Source of the DNA: Bolinopsis microptera
Taxonomy: Eukaryota; Ctenophora; Tentaculata; Lobata; Bolinopsidae
DNA length: 64,000 bases
Direction of reading: 5' to 3'
Assembly (NCBI RefSeq): GCF_026151205.1
Contig: NC_087077.1
Span: 19,527,975-19,591,974 of the forward strand
Notes under the pieces: model-generated
Told to the model about the DNA's origin: nothing
The model's input: the letters and a program-made list of their open reading frames with translations, nothing else
Databases searched by the model: none
Part shown: positions 37,315 to 49,659 of the stretch, one piece after another
Layout: the number at the start of each line of letters is the position of its first letter
Position numbering within the stretch: position 1 is the first letter of the stretch
Translations under genes and position numbers: made by a program

Positions 37315-38516
37315 GTGTAAAATAAGATGGGCACCAGACCAGTCCTCCCGAGGCGAACCAATGGTAAAAAATGCCTGCTCACAAGTCTCTCACTACACAC
37401 TATACTCTCAGTCGTTGTAGCGACTGACAACCGCAATAACTCACAATATCTAAGTATTGAACTCTACGTTAATATAACAAATACGATATTCTAGTACCGT
37501 ACACGGAATTAACAGAAAGGGATACTAAGGTGTTAATATCGAGAATATGAATCAAATGGGAAATATAAACTCGTTACGAACGCTAGTAGAAACACTAAAC
37601 TCTTAGAACTTGCACTTACTCTGAATTGACTGAAACACGATCTTCGAGTATCGAAAGCTTACTAATTTACCCCACACGGAAATAGGTGAGGCAACTTTAA
37701 TTTGAACGGTATAATGTGGTACAATTCGTTCCTACGCTAGTGTTGAACAAGGGAAACAGTTGAATCGATTAATAACGTTCGAAGATGAAATATACGGTTA
37801 ATTAACAACAATTAACAACTATAAACTGTGGCAATACGGGCCACGCCGGTTCGTTCCAGATCAGCGGTTAACACTTTGATTGAAAGTTAAACACGTCACC
37901 TAAAAAGCTTTTCCAGAACTGACTCCAACGTGTCCAGAACTGCGTTAACGACCCGCGCCACGTGATACCACGTGGTCACCCACGTGGTACCGCGCGGCTC
38001 GGCCCAGCCATAAAACTATAACAAAACCTACACGCCCGACTATCACGTGCCCTACTTTACACAAATCTCTAAACCTAACTACTCTAAATCTACACTAATC
38101 CTAACGGTTTTTCTTCACTTAACTGCAATATCCTAACTAAAACATGACTACTAAAAACTGCTTAAAGATCGCTGCAACCAGCCCACACATTACACTATAT
38201 CCCCCGGGAAAATTTAATCGATTTCGTCAATATCTCCAGGAGGTATTGACAAATTCGACTAAATCCCCCCTACCTCCTAAGTCCTAAATAAATCCTAAAA
38301 CTCCCTCTAAAACAACACCCTAAATAATATCCACAATAAATAATCAAATTACACGTACCCTAACGTGTCCAACTACAAATATAACAATACTTAAATAAAT
38401 TAAAATAAATAAATTACGTAAAAAATATTAACATCATCCCCGTGATACAACTACCCATAAAAAATTTCACGTGTTGCAATTATAAAAATCTATATAAAAA
38501 TACGTGTTACAACACG
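37315..38516. other. Unassigned flank left of the copia element
   Basis: No gene. A purine-rich GGGGGATATAG motif on the minus strand next to TGTAATG (about 38190-38205) looks like the polypurine tract/LTR junction of a Ty3-like element, but I find no matching partner LTR or pol, so this stays a guess. Confidence 0.35.
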
Positions 38517-38681
38517 TGTTAACTTTAAATGGATCACTATGCAATGAAACACACCAGTTGTTACAAGTAATTATCAAACCCCACAGACAACATGTTTGTG
38601 GTACATTCTGAAATAGAACACAATTAGTATATATTATATCGACTATCATAAATATATAAACCAAATATATAGCAATTCACA
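38517..38681 (-). repeat. Copia 3' LTR
   Basis: 165 bp, starting TGTTAACTTTAAATGG on the plus strand and ending CAATTCACA. It matches the other LTR base for base by eye. A purine-rich tract abuts its inner edge. Confidence 0.95.
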
Positions 38682-38999
38682 ATCTCCCGTTCTTTCTTAA
38701 AAAGGCTTTGAAAGATTTAAAATATTAAATATAAAATAAAGGTGTCACAAGAAAGACTATAATCTTTCTAAATATAACTTCCCTCTTTGTGGATACATGC
38801 ACAACATGTAATAGAAAATCGTTTTAAACGAGCACATTATATAAATCACAAATACCAATATATTCACTCTTTTAAACGAGCACATTATATAAATCACAAA
38901 TACCAATATATTCACTCTTTTAACTTCTTTAAGTTTCAAATTATTAAGATTATTAAAATCCTTCACACACAATATTAAAAACTTTGAATACAATGTTTA

Positions 39000-41900
39000 T
39001 TATTGGAATACAATTCTAAACAGTTCATTGTCAAATTCTCCTGACGACAATACCTCCCGTAGCAGTGAAGTTGGAGCTCCAGCTTTAGTCAAACAATCTG
39101 CAAGCTGTTTCTTTGTTGAAATCCAACGAACTGTCATTTCACTATTGTTCACTCGCTGTCTCAGGCAAGCTATTGGTATCCTCAATCCCTTGTCATCAAT
39201 ATTTTTCGAGGTTTGGATAGCATCATGTAGAGACTTGCAATCAGTCATTACAATGACATCAAGTTTTCCAGATAACATGATCTCACTCAGCTGAGCTTGG
39301 ATCAACTCACATGTTTCCACTGCTTCGATCATTGCCCAACTCTCCGCTGCTAAAGTACTTTTACATACTCTCCGGATTTTTCTACTCTGCCATGTAATGG
39401 GGCAAGATTTTCCTGTAAGCGAAACAAGGAAAATTATGAAGCCTCCCTGAGAGCTACCATCCTTCAAGTTTCCATACGATGCATCACAGAAAACCACTAA
39501 GACTGACTCAGGCAACAGTAGTTTCTTAAACCTGAGTGTTAGAGGATTCTTTTCTAAGAACTTAACTGTTTTGTTTACCATTTTCAAATCTGCGATGGTC
39601 CCTTCAGTCACAGAATTACTAGCAAAACATGTAGCATAAGCTACATCTGGCCGTGTCTGTGTTGATACCCACAACAACTGTCCGCACACAGTTCTCAGTT
39701 GTTGCTTTTCTTTCTCGTTGATTGGGAGCGTATTTCGATTCACTCGGGTGGGGTCGATCTCTATTCTTGAAATCTGGTCTGCATACCCCAGTTGTGATAC
39801 CAGAATTCCAGATTGTGTTTGCTTTACATCAAGACCAGTATAAGCAAATTCAACTTCGACCTCCGTACTTAGACGAAACTTCTTCTTCAGTTCCCCAATA
39901 ACTTCCCTTTCAAACTTCTTGCTTCCACTGAACATCAGATCGTCAACATGCACAGCAATGATACCCTCGAGTTTTCCTTCATCATACCAGAACATGAATG
40001 ACTCATCATATGACGATACCACAACATTTAACTTCACTAGAGTATCACGAAGCTCAACATACCACATTCTAGGTCCGTCTACTAACCCGTAAATACATTT
40101 GTTCAGTTTCCAGATTTTCCTCGTTTCAGCTTCCTTAGGAGGAATAATGAAGACATCTCTTGAAATCTTCTTGCCTTGCAAGAAGGCAGCCTGAACATCG
40201 ATGTGTTGTAACTTCCAACTTTCTGTTGCAACTATTGTAAGGAGCAGTCTTATAGAGTCCCTGTTACATGTTGGGGAGTCCTTTCGTATGTTGCTACTAT
40301 TTTCTTGATAACCAAGTGCCACTAAACGAGCTTTAACAGAACCTTCTGCTTTCTTTGTAATTACCCAACGAACACCAACATTGGACTGTTCGTTTGCATC
40401 AACTTCCACGTAAACCTTGTTTACTTTGAACTTCTCAAGCTCTGCTAGCTTGGCATCTACAACTGCTTGGTCATACATACTCACACTGGACAGCAACACC
40501 TCTTCTTCTGTTTCTGGTGACAGGTCATCTCTCCAATTCACAGCAAGCTCATACCAATCCACACATTGGATGCTCTCCTCACCATCAAGTTGAATATTTA
40601 CACAGTTTTTGTAACTGCCAGTTGATTTTCCCGCACGGCTATGGATATAAGCTTTATGCCAGATCTCACCATCCTCCTCTGGATACTTTGGAAGAAACTC
40701 CACGTGACTTCTTGCTTTAGGAAGTCCTGATTTGTGCTGAGGTCTGATTGTTGCTGTTGTCTCACTTTGAGGCAGTGTTTCTGTTTCCGGTACAGAAACT
40801 GCTGTTTCCATAGAGCAAGATGGTTGATCCTCTAGGAAATTTCTCTGCGTCTCTAATGGGGATTTTGGTGAACTTGATACAATACTCGGGTTAGGTTGCC
40901 CAACAACTGACTCTGAGGTAATGGGATATCCTGTTGTTGTATCCCTGGTTAGATGACATGCACTGCACTTATAATACTGATTTCCATGCTTTAAAATATA
41001 TAAATGAGTAATGTCTCTCCCCAGTATAACACCTGGCCCACTCCATTTTGCAGATCCTTTTCTCTTGTACATCACCTTTTCACCGTTGCTATAATACTCA
41101 TCATTGCTTGTCCGAACTTGGCTTTGCAGAGCTCTACGTATCTTGTTGCTACTTTCACACTTTGCAAATGCTTGCCTTGCACTGTGCATTGCATTAACAT
41201 TATCAGCCACGGTTTTACTCACCGTTGTTTCTTCTAAAGCTGGCAGTCTATCATCGATGACATTCGGAAGTGAAGGGTTACGGCCCATTGTCAACTGATT
41301 TGCAGAAAACCCACCAAACATCTGCATGGAGTTTTTCGCACTTAGTGCCCAACACAATGCAACTTCCCAGTTGCATTTTGAATCTTCCTTCGTTTTTACC
41401 ATCATCTCTGTCAGCATCTTATGATGACGTTCTACAATCCCATTGCTCCAAGGGCTCTCGGCAGCTGAATTTTGCACATCCACATTGAATCTTTGACACA
41501 TCTCAGTAAACTCCTCATTGGCGAACTCTCCACCATTATCAGCCATGAATTTCTTTGGATTTCCAAAGATGGATATCCATCCAGAGCAAATTCCTTGGAT
41601 GATTGTCTCTTTCTTCTTATTGTAGATTATTCTAGCTGCTGAATATCTTGTCACCGAATCAATCATATGCAAGATATACACATTAGGAGTGCCAGGAACA
41701 TTCTTAAGGTCCATTGCAACACATTCGTTGAACACCTTTCCTCTTGGGAGACCCACCACTGGTCTTGACTTGGGTTTCTTGTACATCAGACATATTTTAC
41801 AACTGCTGGATACCTCATCAATTGCTTTCATGTATTCTGGTCTCTTAAATCCTGCAGTTTTCAGCAATGTTTTCAGTTTATCACTAGGAGGGTGTGAGAA

Positions 41901-43364
41901 TTGTTTGTGGATTTTTTCCACTTTCCTCCTAATCTCCTTTTCGTCAGTACCAAACAAACCTTCTTCGCTGATTGTCATCACCAGATGTGGGGTCTTTCGA
42001 TCTGGCGGCCCAATGGTCATGCGTCTTTTATTACAAAGAGGAACGCAATAGTGCTTTGATTTAGTTTCAAACAAATCAACACAATCTCCACTGAATCTCA
42101 TTGTATCATTTGTGAAATCCAACACAGCACCAGCTCTCTTTAACGATGCTTTACTGAGAAGCAACGGCAGTTCTTTCTCAACAATGTTTGCTTCTATCCG
42201 AACATCTGTCTTTCCTATTCGCCCAGGGATGATAGTCTTTTCTGTGGAAATGACTTCGAGTCCATCCCCAAATCTAAAAGGCGTCGAGCAAGGTTCACTA
42301 ACCATCATTTTCAGCTGTTTTTCTTCCAGAGTTTCTCTGTAGTGATTCACCCAGTTCCTACCAACAACTGTCTTTGTACATCCGGAATCAATAACTGCAC
42401 ATGCTAATGACTCATATACAAGAGAACCAAGGTTCGTATCACTCATCAGGCACTCTTCAGGAATCTCAACAACATCTTCAGATTCAGACACCACCATGAA
42501 TGTTAAGAATGCACCCTCTGCTTCCATGGCCGTAACATTCTCAGCACCATCTTGTGCGAAATACTGTGCATTATCTGTTGAACTTGAAGAAGCTCTGTTC
42601 TTGCTTGTGCACCATCTTGCAATATGGTTTTTATCGCCACAAGCATAGCATCCAGTATACGCACTCTTTTGTCGATTATACGGATGATGATGATTCCCAC
42701 GTCCTCTTGACATCCTTCTGTAGTTTCCTCGTCCACCTCTTGGGGTTGAGTTGTATGTATAGTTACATTCCTCATGTTCCACCTTCACTGATATTGACGC
42801 AGGCGGTGTGGAAAGGTTCGATTGGACGGAGAAGATTTTCCCGATCGTTTCACACATATCTTTATAAGTAAGATCCTTTACAGTTGCCAAAGCGAGATCA
42901 TATTTTTCTGACGGAAGGTTAGCGCTGTTAAGGAATCTGTAGGCCAGGACTGCTTCAGGAAGAGTGATTTTGTGTCTCCTGAGATCCGCTAGCAACTTCT
43001 CAAACTCAGATATGTAACTCTGTAGAGACAACCCTTCTGGTCTCACATATTTTTCAAACTTACCGTAAACTCGGTAACAGGTTTGAGCTGAGTCCTCTAA
43101 ATAGATTTTGTCAAGATGACTTAAAATCTTCGCTATTGCATCCTCTGCAATTAGGACATCTTTCCCCAATGATCGTACTGTATCCTTTATCTTCCCTTGT
43201 TTCAATTCTAAGAGCAACGCAGTTCCTTGTCTCTTTTTCTCTAAACCTGTGAACTCTTGCCACAGCTGCAGGTCTAACTTCCAATTGCAGTAGTCCTGAT
43301 CCTCACTGTATGCCGGTGGGGCTTTGTAATTACTAGTTACTCTAACTGTCTCTGGGGGTGCCAT
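39000..43364 (-). CDS. Copia gag-pol polyprotein, about 1454 aa
   Basis: One uninterrupted frame encodes all copia functions. The first ATG is at 43364; the frame is open upstream into the primer site from a GTG. Gag comes first and carries a CCHC knuckle CYACGDKNHIARWC. Protease has the DSG active site (AVIDSGCTKTVVG). Integrase has the HHCC finger (HKQFSHPP, then CKICLMYKKP) and the DDE core (AMDLKNVPG, MADNGGEFANEEF). Reverse transcriptase has DVQAAFLQGKK and the active site AVHVDDLMFSG. RNase H has VVFCDASYGN and STLAAESWAMIEA. The integrase-before-RT order is diagnostic of Ty1/copia. It resembles the copia types of aquatic invertebrates (GalEa-like), but placing it needs a tree. Confidence 0.94.
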   Translation of the reverse strand: MAPPETVRVTSNYKAPPAYSEDQDYCNWKLDLQLWQEFTGLEKKRQGTALLLELKQGKIKDTVRSLGKDVLIAEDAIAKILSHLDKIYLEDSAQTCYRVYGKFEKYVRPEGLSLQSYISEFEKLLADLRRHKITLPEAVLAYRFLNSANLPSEKYDLALATVKDLTYKDMCETIGKIFSVQSNLSTPPASISVKVEHEECNYTYNSTPRGGRGNYRRMSRGRGNHHHPYNRQKSAYTGCYACGDKNHIARWCTSKNRASSSSTDNAQYFAQDGAENVTAMEAEGAFLTFMVVSESEDVVEIPEECLMSDTNLGSLVYESLACAVIDSGCTKTVVGRNWVNHYRETLEEKQLKMMVSEPCSTPFRFGDGLEVISTEKTIIPGRIGKTDVRIEANIVEKELPLLLSKASLKRAGAVLDFTNDTMRFSGDCVDLFETKSKHYCVPLCNKRRMTIGPPDRKTPHLVMTISEEGLFGTDEKEIRRKVEKIHKQFSHPPSDKLKTLLKTAGFKRPEYMKAIDEVSSSCKICLMYKKPKSRPVVGLPRGKVFNECVAMDLKNVPGTPNVYILHMIDSVTRYSAARIIYNKKKETIIQGICSGWISIFGNPKKFMADNGGEFANEEFTEMCQRFNVDVQNSAAESPWSNGIVERHHKMLTEMMVKTKEDSKCNWEVALCWALSAKNSMQMFGGFSANQLTMGRNPSLPNVIDDRLPALEETTVSKTVADNVNAMHSARQAFAKCESSNKIRRALQSQVRTSNDEYYSNGEKVMYKRKGSAKWSGPGVILGRDITHLYILKHGNQYYKCSACHLTRDTTTGYPITSESVVGQPNPSIVSSSPKSPLETQRNFLEDQPSCSMETAVSVPETETLPQSETTATIRPQHKSGLPKARSHVEFLPKYPEEDGEIWHKAYIHSRAGKSTGSYKNCVNIQLDGEESIQCVDWYELAVNWRDDLSPETEEEVLLSSVSMYDQAVVDAKLAELEKFKVNKVYVEVDANEQSNVGVRWVITKKAEGSVKARLVALGYQENSSNIRKDSPTCNRDSIRLLLTIVATESWKLQHIDVQAAFLQGKKISRDVFIIPPKEAETRKIWKLNKCIYGLVDGPRMWYVELRDTLVKLNVVVSSYDESFMFWYDEGKLEGIIAVHVDDLMFSGSKKFEREVIGELKKKFRLSTEVEVEFAYTGLDVKQTQSGILVSQLGYADQISRIEIDPTRVNRNTLPINEKEKQQLRTVCGQLLWVSTQTRPDVAYATCFASNSVTEGTIADLKMVNKTVKFLEKNPLTLRFKKLLLPESVLVVFCDASYGNLKDGSSQGGFIIFLVSLTGKSCPITWQSRKIRRVCKSTLAAESWAMIEAVETCELIQAQLSEIMLSGKLDVIVMTDCKSLHDAIQTSKNIDDKGLRIPIACLRQRVNNSEMTVRWISTKKQLADCLTKAGAPTSLLREVLSSGEFDNELFRIVFQ

Positions 43365-43373
43365 TGCGTCCTT

Positions 43374-43384
43374 CTCTGCTACCA
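43374..43384 (-). promoter_or_regulatory. Copia primer-binding site (initiator-Met tRNA)
   Basis: TGGTAGCAGAG on the minus strand, 2 nt downstream of the 5' LTR. It complements the terminal CTCTGCTACCA of animal initiator-Met tRNA over 11 nt. Confidence 0.85.
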
Positions 43385-43386
43385 CT

Positions 43387-43551
43387 TGTTAACTTTAAAT
43401 GGATCACTATGCAATGAAACACACCAGTTGTTACAAGTAATTATCAAACCCCACAGACAACATGTTTGTGGTACATTCTGAAATAGAACACAATTAGTAT
43501 ATATTATATCGACTATCATAAATATATAAACCAAATATATAGCAATTCACA
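43387..43551 (-). repeat. Copia 5' LTR
   Basis: 165 bp, identical by eye to the 3' LTR. It is followed outward by CACG, which also flanks the other end. Confidence 0.95.
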
Positions 43552-44914
43552 CACGTACCAATTCTGAATATCAAAAACTTTACGTGAAACAACTCACGCT
43601 TTACAAACAAACAAATTAATAAAACTTCGTGACAACCTTCACGTAATAAAATTCAAATATATAAAACAAATTTATAAATACAACTTGCTACCCTACTAAT
43701 TGTCCTTCTCCTAATTGTCCTTCCTACTCTTCTTACTCCTTCTGCCCTGCTGTTCTTTTGAAGTTGAAGTCCACCATCCCCCGTCTCTCCGTCTACCCCA
43801 CCCGTTGTTGCACACCCTCCACAACCATACTCCTAATCCAGGTACCGTACATCTAGGCACGAACCTACACTTACACCATTATTTCCGTACACCTAGTTAC
43901 GAACATAACTTACACCATTATTTCCGTACACCTAGTTACGAACATAACTTACACAATTATCTCCGTACACCTAGTTACGAACATAACTTGCATAATTATC
44001 TCCGTACACCTAGTTACGAACATAACGTATACAATTATCTCCGTACACCTAGTTACGAACTTCACAAAAGTCATTGCAGACCGTCATATTTATAGATATG
44101 AAGTCAAATCATCTAGATTAAACCTTATCGGCACACGATAAATCCAGTCATCTAAAGGCAAACCTAGGCATCAGGAGCGATGCTCTACCGGAACTCAAGG
44201 TGACTCACGCTCTACTCTTCTCCATGGTTCAACAACTAACTTGAATGGCATTTTCCCGCTTTTAGAACTGCTTACCCAACCTTTCACCCATTTGCCAACT
44301 ACATTGTTGTGAATTATTAACGAGTTGGAAAGTTTCTATTTGCCTGAAGATGCAGCCATTCAGTCTTGTCCTTATGGTGTCCACCTGTTTTGTTTTAACA
44401 ACCGTTTAATGTTAACAACCTGTTTATCACACCATTGATCAGTACTTAAAAGTTCCTAGATTGTTATTGAATACACCTACGGATTAGGAGGACGCTCAGT
44501 CAGTCCAGTTTGTAATTTTGGACCAAGAACCTGGGATTATATTTTTATCACAAATGAACATTAACTTCTTAATTATCACCAAATGAATATAATCTCTTAA
44601 TTAATGCTGCTTCTACTGCTTTGGTCAAGAGGACCACTGCACTTTACAGATAAAGCATTGAAGCCCTGTGCTTATCTTGGTATAATATATTATGTGGATT
44701 GTTAACTTTAGGTTTTTTCACATTTGGTGAAACGTTTCGTCGCATTTATGAAAACCAATTATCATGGGGAGTGAGTATTGTCCTCTATGTCTGGTCACAT
44801 TGAGATTAAAGAGTCAAATTATCTCCTTAAAGACCACTTTGGGCACTGACTATAAAGTGATCATCAATAATAAATAATAATAACGCTTTATTTGTATACC
44901 GCTTATGCAGTATA
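43552..44914. other. Unassigned flank right of copia, with a 39-bp repeat
   Basis: A tandem repeat of about five 39-bp units containing CCGTACACCTAGTTACGAAC lies at about 43885-44065. The open frame across it (HHYFRTPSYEHNL repeats) is a by-product of the 39-bp period. No gene recognised. Confidence 0.55.
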
Positions 44915-47900
44915 AGCGACAAAATTGGGGTTGATACTGCAAAAATGGCCAACAGCGGTGCATTAAGAAAACAATATTTAAGGAAAATTTTTATGTAAAG
45001 TTGTTTTAAAACCTTTGTTAACAAGGTAGTTAGTTCACAGTGTCTCGTATGGACTGTGGCCTGTTTTTGAGTTCGCTTTACCAGTTTGGGATTGATAGGC
45101 AAACTCGTCCACTCCATACTAGTTTGAAGTGAGTGGTGGACAATAAATGTCTCCCAAGTATAGCTAGCCTGATGGTCATCAGAGAGCATTGATGTAATTT
45201 AGTGCGAGCTAGGTCTCAAGTCCGACTCAATCATTTCATTTCTGTTGCAATAAACCAGTGAAGTTATTGGACTGTACTGATTACCTCCAAAAGCTACACT
45301 CTGTTGAATTAAGTTCAAAATACCTCTACTGGTCTTTAAGTTCCTCATTGAGAATTAGCTATCATTAAGGGGGCCGGGGGGGCCGGGGTCATCATCAAAA
45401 TTTCTCACGAAAACGAGTTTAATATTTGGTTTCTGTAGATGGGAGTGATATTATCAGCTGCTTTTAGGTTGCATGAAAAAAATACTTTTCCAGCCGAAAT
45501 TATCGATGGTCAAATGTCAGGCGCTTATGTGTAATTGTATTGCGCGAGCGATTTTTCATCGCACGTTTTGAAAATCTAGTCTAAAAAATCTATTTCTCAT
45601 ACATTTTCTGAGCAATGACCCTCTAACTTTCATGAATATGTCTTAGGAATCAGTTAGAGAGAAACTCGCGCAATACAATTACACCTTAAGCGATGACCTT
45701 TGACCAGCGATATTTGGCTAGGAACATGTTGTTTTTCATGGCAAAAGCAGCTGATAGTTTCACTCCCCTTATCAGAAAACAACTATATAAAGTCGATAAT
45801 TCGAGAGAATTTTGACAAGATCCCCCCCCCCCACCCCCGGCCCCTTGTACCTTTGTACATGCTGCCCTTGTTATTTATCTGGTTTTTAAAAAAAACTAGA
45901 ATCTAATTTTTAGCAATTTGTACGAATAAAAAGATGTAAAACAATTCTTAAGTATACAATGACATTTGGTGTATGACTTTCTGTCCTTGACTGCTAGTTT
46001 GATTTTGAAAGGACAGATAACTAAACGGGCAAGGAATGTGCATTGCCTTGTAATGCCCTAAAATCAACATGGGTTATCACTACCATAAATAAGATTTCAG
46101 CCTAGAAATTTAGGCGATTATATGGCATCTACATTCAACATTATTTATTATATTATATGAAATGGAAAATTAAATTAAGATTATTTTCTATTAAAAAGAA
46201 ATGGAATTTAACTAAGATTATTTTCATAGGAAAAAAATATAGACAAGGAATTATGAACTATATTTTCAATAATATTTGATTGTTAATACATGATAGAATT
46301 TAAAGTATAAAATGGGTTCGTTGTATATAAATTGGGTTGATTTTAAAAGTCTTCAATTTTTAATGGTCGATTTTAACATAGAAAGAGGCCGTGACACCTG
46401 GGTCCGTCAATATGCGGACAACATTAATATTTTATTTTATTTTTTTTTAGATCAAAAACTAATACATGAAAATCAAAGTAGGGTTAAGAAAACTTTGAAA
46501 CTTATAGCATAATAGGGAAAATGCAAAAATAATTAACAACAGGAAAAGTGGCGTGTGAGTGAGCTGCGCCACCAACCAAAACTAATGCAGAGGATCAAGT
46601 CGGGGCTTATGATTTAATTATATTATTTGATGTAAATAAAGGATAGAATTTAAAACTTGTTTCACTAAACTTGTTCCATAAACCTCTGTTAGTCTTGTCC
46701 GCATTATCACAGACATGACCATCGAAACATAACATCATTCAACTTTTCTCTGCTCTATTTGTATTTTCAATTTTTGTTTATATCAATCATTACCATAGCA
46801 GGAAAAAAGGTCTAATAATATCTTTGTGATCAAAAATTTGTATTTCTCAAGAGCTTATAAAATTTATCTATCATTTTGTCATTTGGCTGTGATCTATGAG
46901 TTGTGATCTATTATATTGTGTTAATCGATAACGTTGAATATCATAAAGCAGCTCTTAAAAACGTTTTATTTTTATTGAAACTTTTAAATGATAAATAATG
47001 TGTTGTGTCTGTTAGAATTTGGTAATTCGAGTTTTCAGGTTTTCATCAGAAGTGAAAACAATTCTTCAAATTAATGGAGCTAGGGTGTGAATACTACACT
47101 TCGGAAAATGTATAAAATGTACAATATTTCTAATGGAACTTAAAAACTTAAGTTTAAATCCAAATAAACTTAAGTTTTAAGTTCCATTAAGAAATATTGT
47201 ACATATTTATACATTTTTCAGAGTGTAGTTAGTTACACCCTAGCTCCAAATATGAAGAATTTGTTTCACTCTGGATGAAAATGAAAAAGCTCTAATCTAC
47301 AATTTAACAGACAAACACATTATCTTATCTTTAAAAGTTTCAAATAAAATATAACGTTTTAGAGCTGCTTTATGATATTCAACGATAACGATTACACACA
47401 ATATAAAAGATCAAACACATAGATCAAAGCAATGACAAAATGATAGGCTACGTATTGTATAAGCTCTGAGAAAACAAAATTTTGATCACAAAGATATTAT
47501 AGACCTTATGGTCTGCTAATGTATGATTGATATTAATCAAAAAATTTGAATACAATAGAGGCAGGAGAAAAGGTTGAATTGATGTTTTGTTTTCGATGAT
47601 CATGGGTCTGTGATAATGCTGACAAGACTTAAAGAGTTGAGGAACAAGGTTTTAGTGAAACAAGTTTTAAATTTATCTTTATTTACGAATCAAATTATAT
47701 AATTTAAATCATAAAGCCCCGTCATGATCCTCTTGCATTGTTTTGGTTTGGTGGACGCAGCTTCACTCACACGCACACTTTCCTGTTTGTTAAATATTTT
47801 TGCATTCCCTATATTCTATAAGTTTCAACGTATTCTTAACCCTACGTTTGATTTTCTGTGTATTAGTTGATACCATTTTATGAACTGGCAGCAATGATAA

Positions 47901-49405
47901 GGACCCAGGTGCCGGCTTTCCTTATGTTATCAACATGAAAAATGAAGACTTTAAAATAAACCCAATTATAAACAAGCGAAACCATTTATATTTTAAATTC
48001 TTATCATATTTAACAATCAAATAATATTAATATAGTTTCTAAGTTCACATGTCTATAGTTTTTTCCTAAGAAAATAATCTTAATTTAATTTCCATTCTTT
48101 TTATTAGAAAAATAACTTATTTTAAGTTTCCATTCATAATAATATAATAAATAATGTTGTGTGAAAGTAGATGCCATATTAATCGCCTAAAATTTTGAGG
48201 GGGGGGGCTGAATCTTATTTTATGGTTAGGTGGATTAACCCATGTTGATTTAGGCATTACAAGGATGCACATTACTTGCCCAGTTAGTTATCTGTCCTTT
48301 CAAAATCAAACTAGCAGTCAAGGACAAAAGTCATACAACCAACATGGGCAATATAAATTTAAGAATTGTTTTACATCTTTTTATTCTGTAAAAATGTGCT
48401 AAAAATTAGGATTCTTGTTTTTTTTAAAAACAAGATACAGTACAAGGGCAGCTGTACCAAGGTGCAAGGGGCCGGGGGGGGGGGGGGGGGGGGGGGGATC
48501 TTGTTCAAAAATTCTCTCGTAATATCGACTTTATGTTGTTTCTGATAGGAGGGGAGTGATATCTATCAGCTGCTTTTGGTCCCTGGTAAAAAACATTGTT
48601 CTAGCCTAAAATTATCGCTGGTCCAACGGTCAGCGCTATGTGTAATTGTATGCGCGAGTTCTCTTCTAACTGATCCTAAGAACATATCTTGAAAGTTTGA
48701 GGGTACATTGCTCAAAAACTGTATGAGAAGATAGATTTTTAGACTAGATTTTCCAAAACGTGCGATTGTAATCGCTCGGCACTACAATTACACATAGAGG
48801 CTGACATTTGACCAGCGATAATTTCGGCTAGAACCAGTAATTTTTCCATGCAAACTAAAAGCGTGATAAGAATCACTCCCTTATCAGAAACACTATAAAA
48901 TCGATTTCGAGAGAATTTTGATGAAGACCCCGGCCCCCCGGCCCCCTTAATGAGGAGCTATGTCAATGGAGGAACTTAAAGACCGTAGAGGTATTTGGAA
49001 CTTAATTCAACAGAGTGTAGCTTTTGGAGGTAATCAGTACAGGTCAATAACTTCACAGGGGTTATTGCAACAGAAATGGAATGATGAGTTGGACTTGAGA
49101 CCAGCTCTCACTAAATTACATCAATGCTCCTCTGATGACCATCAGGCTAGCTATACTTGGAGGACATTTATTGTCCACCCACTCACTTCAACGAGTCTGG
49201 AGTGACGAGTTTGTACATCATCCCAACTTGGTAAAGAGAACTCAAAACAGCGGCCACAGTCCCTTACGAGGACACTGTGATACTATAATACCTTGTTAAC
49301 AAATGTTTAAAAACAACTTTACCTAAAAATTTTCCTTAAATATTGTTTTCCTTAATGCACCGCTTTGTTGGCCAGTTGCAGTTAAACAACCCACTTTTGT
49401 CCACA
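44915..49405. mobile_element. 4.5-kb near-continuous palindrome with nested hairpin elements
   Basis: The sequence from about 44915 to 47160 is mirrored by about 47163 to 49405, with a spacer of only a few bases at the centre (AACTTAAG and CTTAAGTT stems near 47145-47185). Arm identity looks like 80-90 percent, with many small indels. Each arm contains its own smaller fold-back of about 475 bp (45370-45845, mirrored at about 48455-48950). That fold-back is bounded by GGGGCCGGGG-type tracts and AAAATTCTCTCG. Mirror-image open frames encode DDHQASYTW in both arms. No transposase or RT is recognisable. It is either a long-TIR element or an inverted duplication. Confidence 0.8.
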
Positions 49406-49659
49406 TGATTCTTATTACAAATAGCAGAATAGTTAAGCACCTTTTACCATGAATCTTTTGATTTCCATCGGAGAGTTATCTCATTTATAGAGGCTAGGCG
49501 ATGTTTCAATTCTAAACTACGAGCAGTTGGATTACATGATAATATTAATATCTCTCGATATTTAGCCATCCGTAAAATTAAAAATTGATTGCAATGGTGG
49601 CCTCACTCCTGCGGTTTAATTATATTTATTTAAATTCATCATAAAATTCATCATAAAAT

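Larger units (their letters stand above)
38517..43551 (-). mobile_element. Complete Ty1/copia LTR retrotransposon
   Basis: Two 165-bp LTRs (38517-38681 and 43387-43551), identical as far as I can read, flank a single long gag-pol frame. In element sense the LTR starts TGTGAATTGC and ends GTTAACA. CACG follows both outer edges, as expected for a short target duplication. The primer-binding site TGGTAGCAGAG lies 2 nt inside the 5' LTR (43384-43374) and is complementary to the 3' end of animal initiator-Met tRNA. A purine-rich tract (AAGAACGGGAGAT) directly precedes the 3' LTR. All parts needed for mobility appear present, so it looks recent and possibly active. Confidence 0.95.

Noticed and set aside
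37008-37436. Open frames of GE/RE or PL/SL repeats
   Set aside because: Pure translation of the GAGGGA microsatellite.
38160-38260. Possible Ty3-like polypurine tract and LTR start on the minus strand
   Set aside because: No second LTR, pol fragment or target duplication could be matched, so it is not called as an element.
43715-44095. 126-residue open frame with HHYFRTPSYEHNL repeats
   Set aside because: It follows a 39-bp tandem repeat and has no other protein-like features.
46312-46512. Open frame with NIERGRD, a short match to the animal haem-peroxidase motif
   Set aside because: The motif is incomplete (no following HG), has no flanking peroxidase sequence or splice partners, and the mirrored arm does not conserve it. 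Chance match inside the palindrome.
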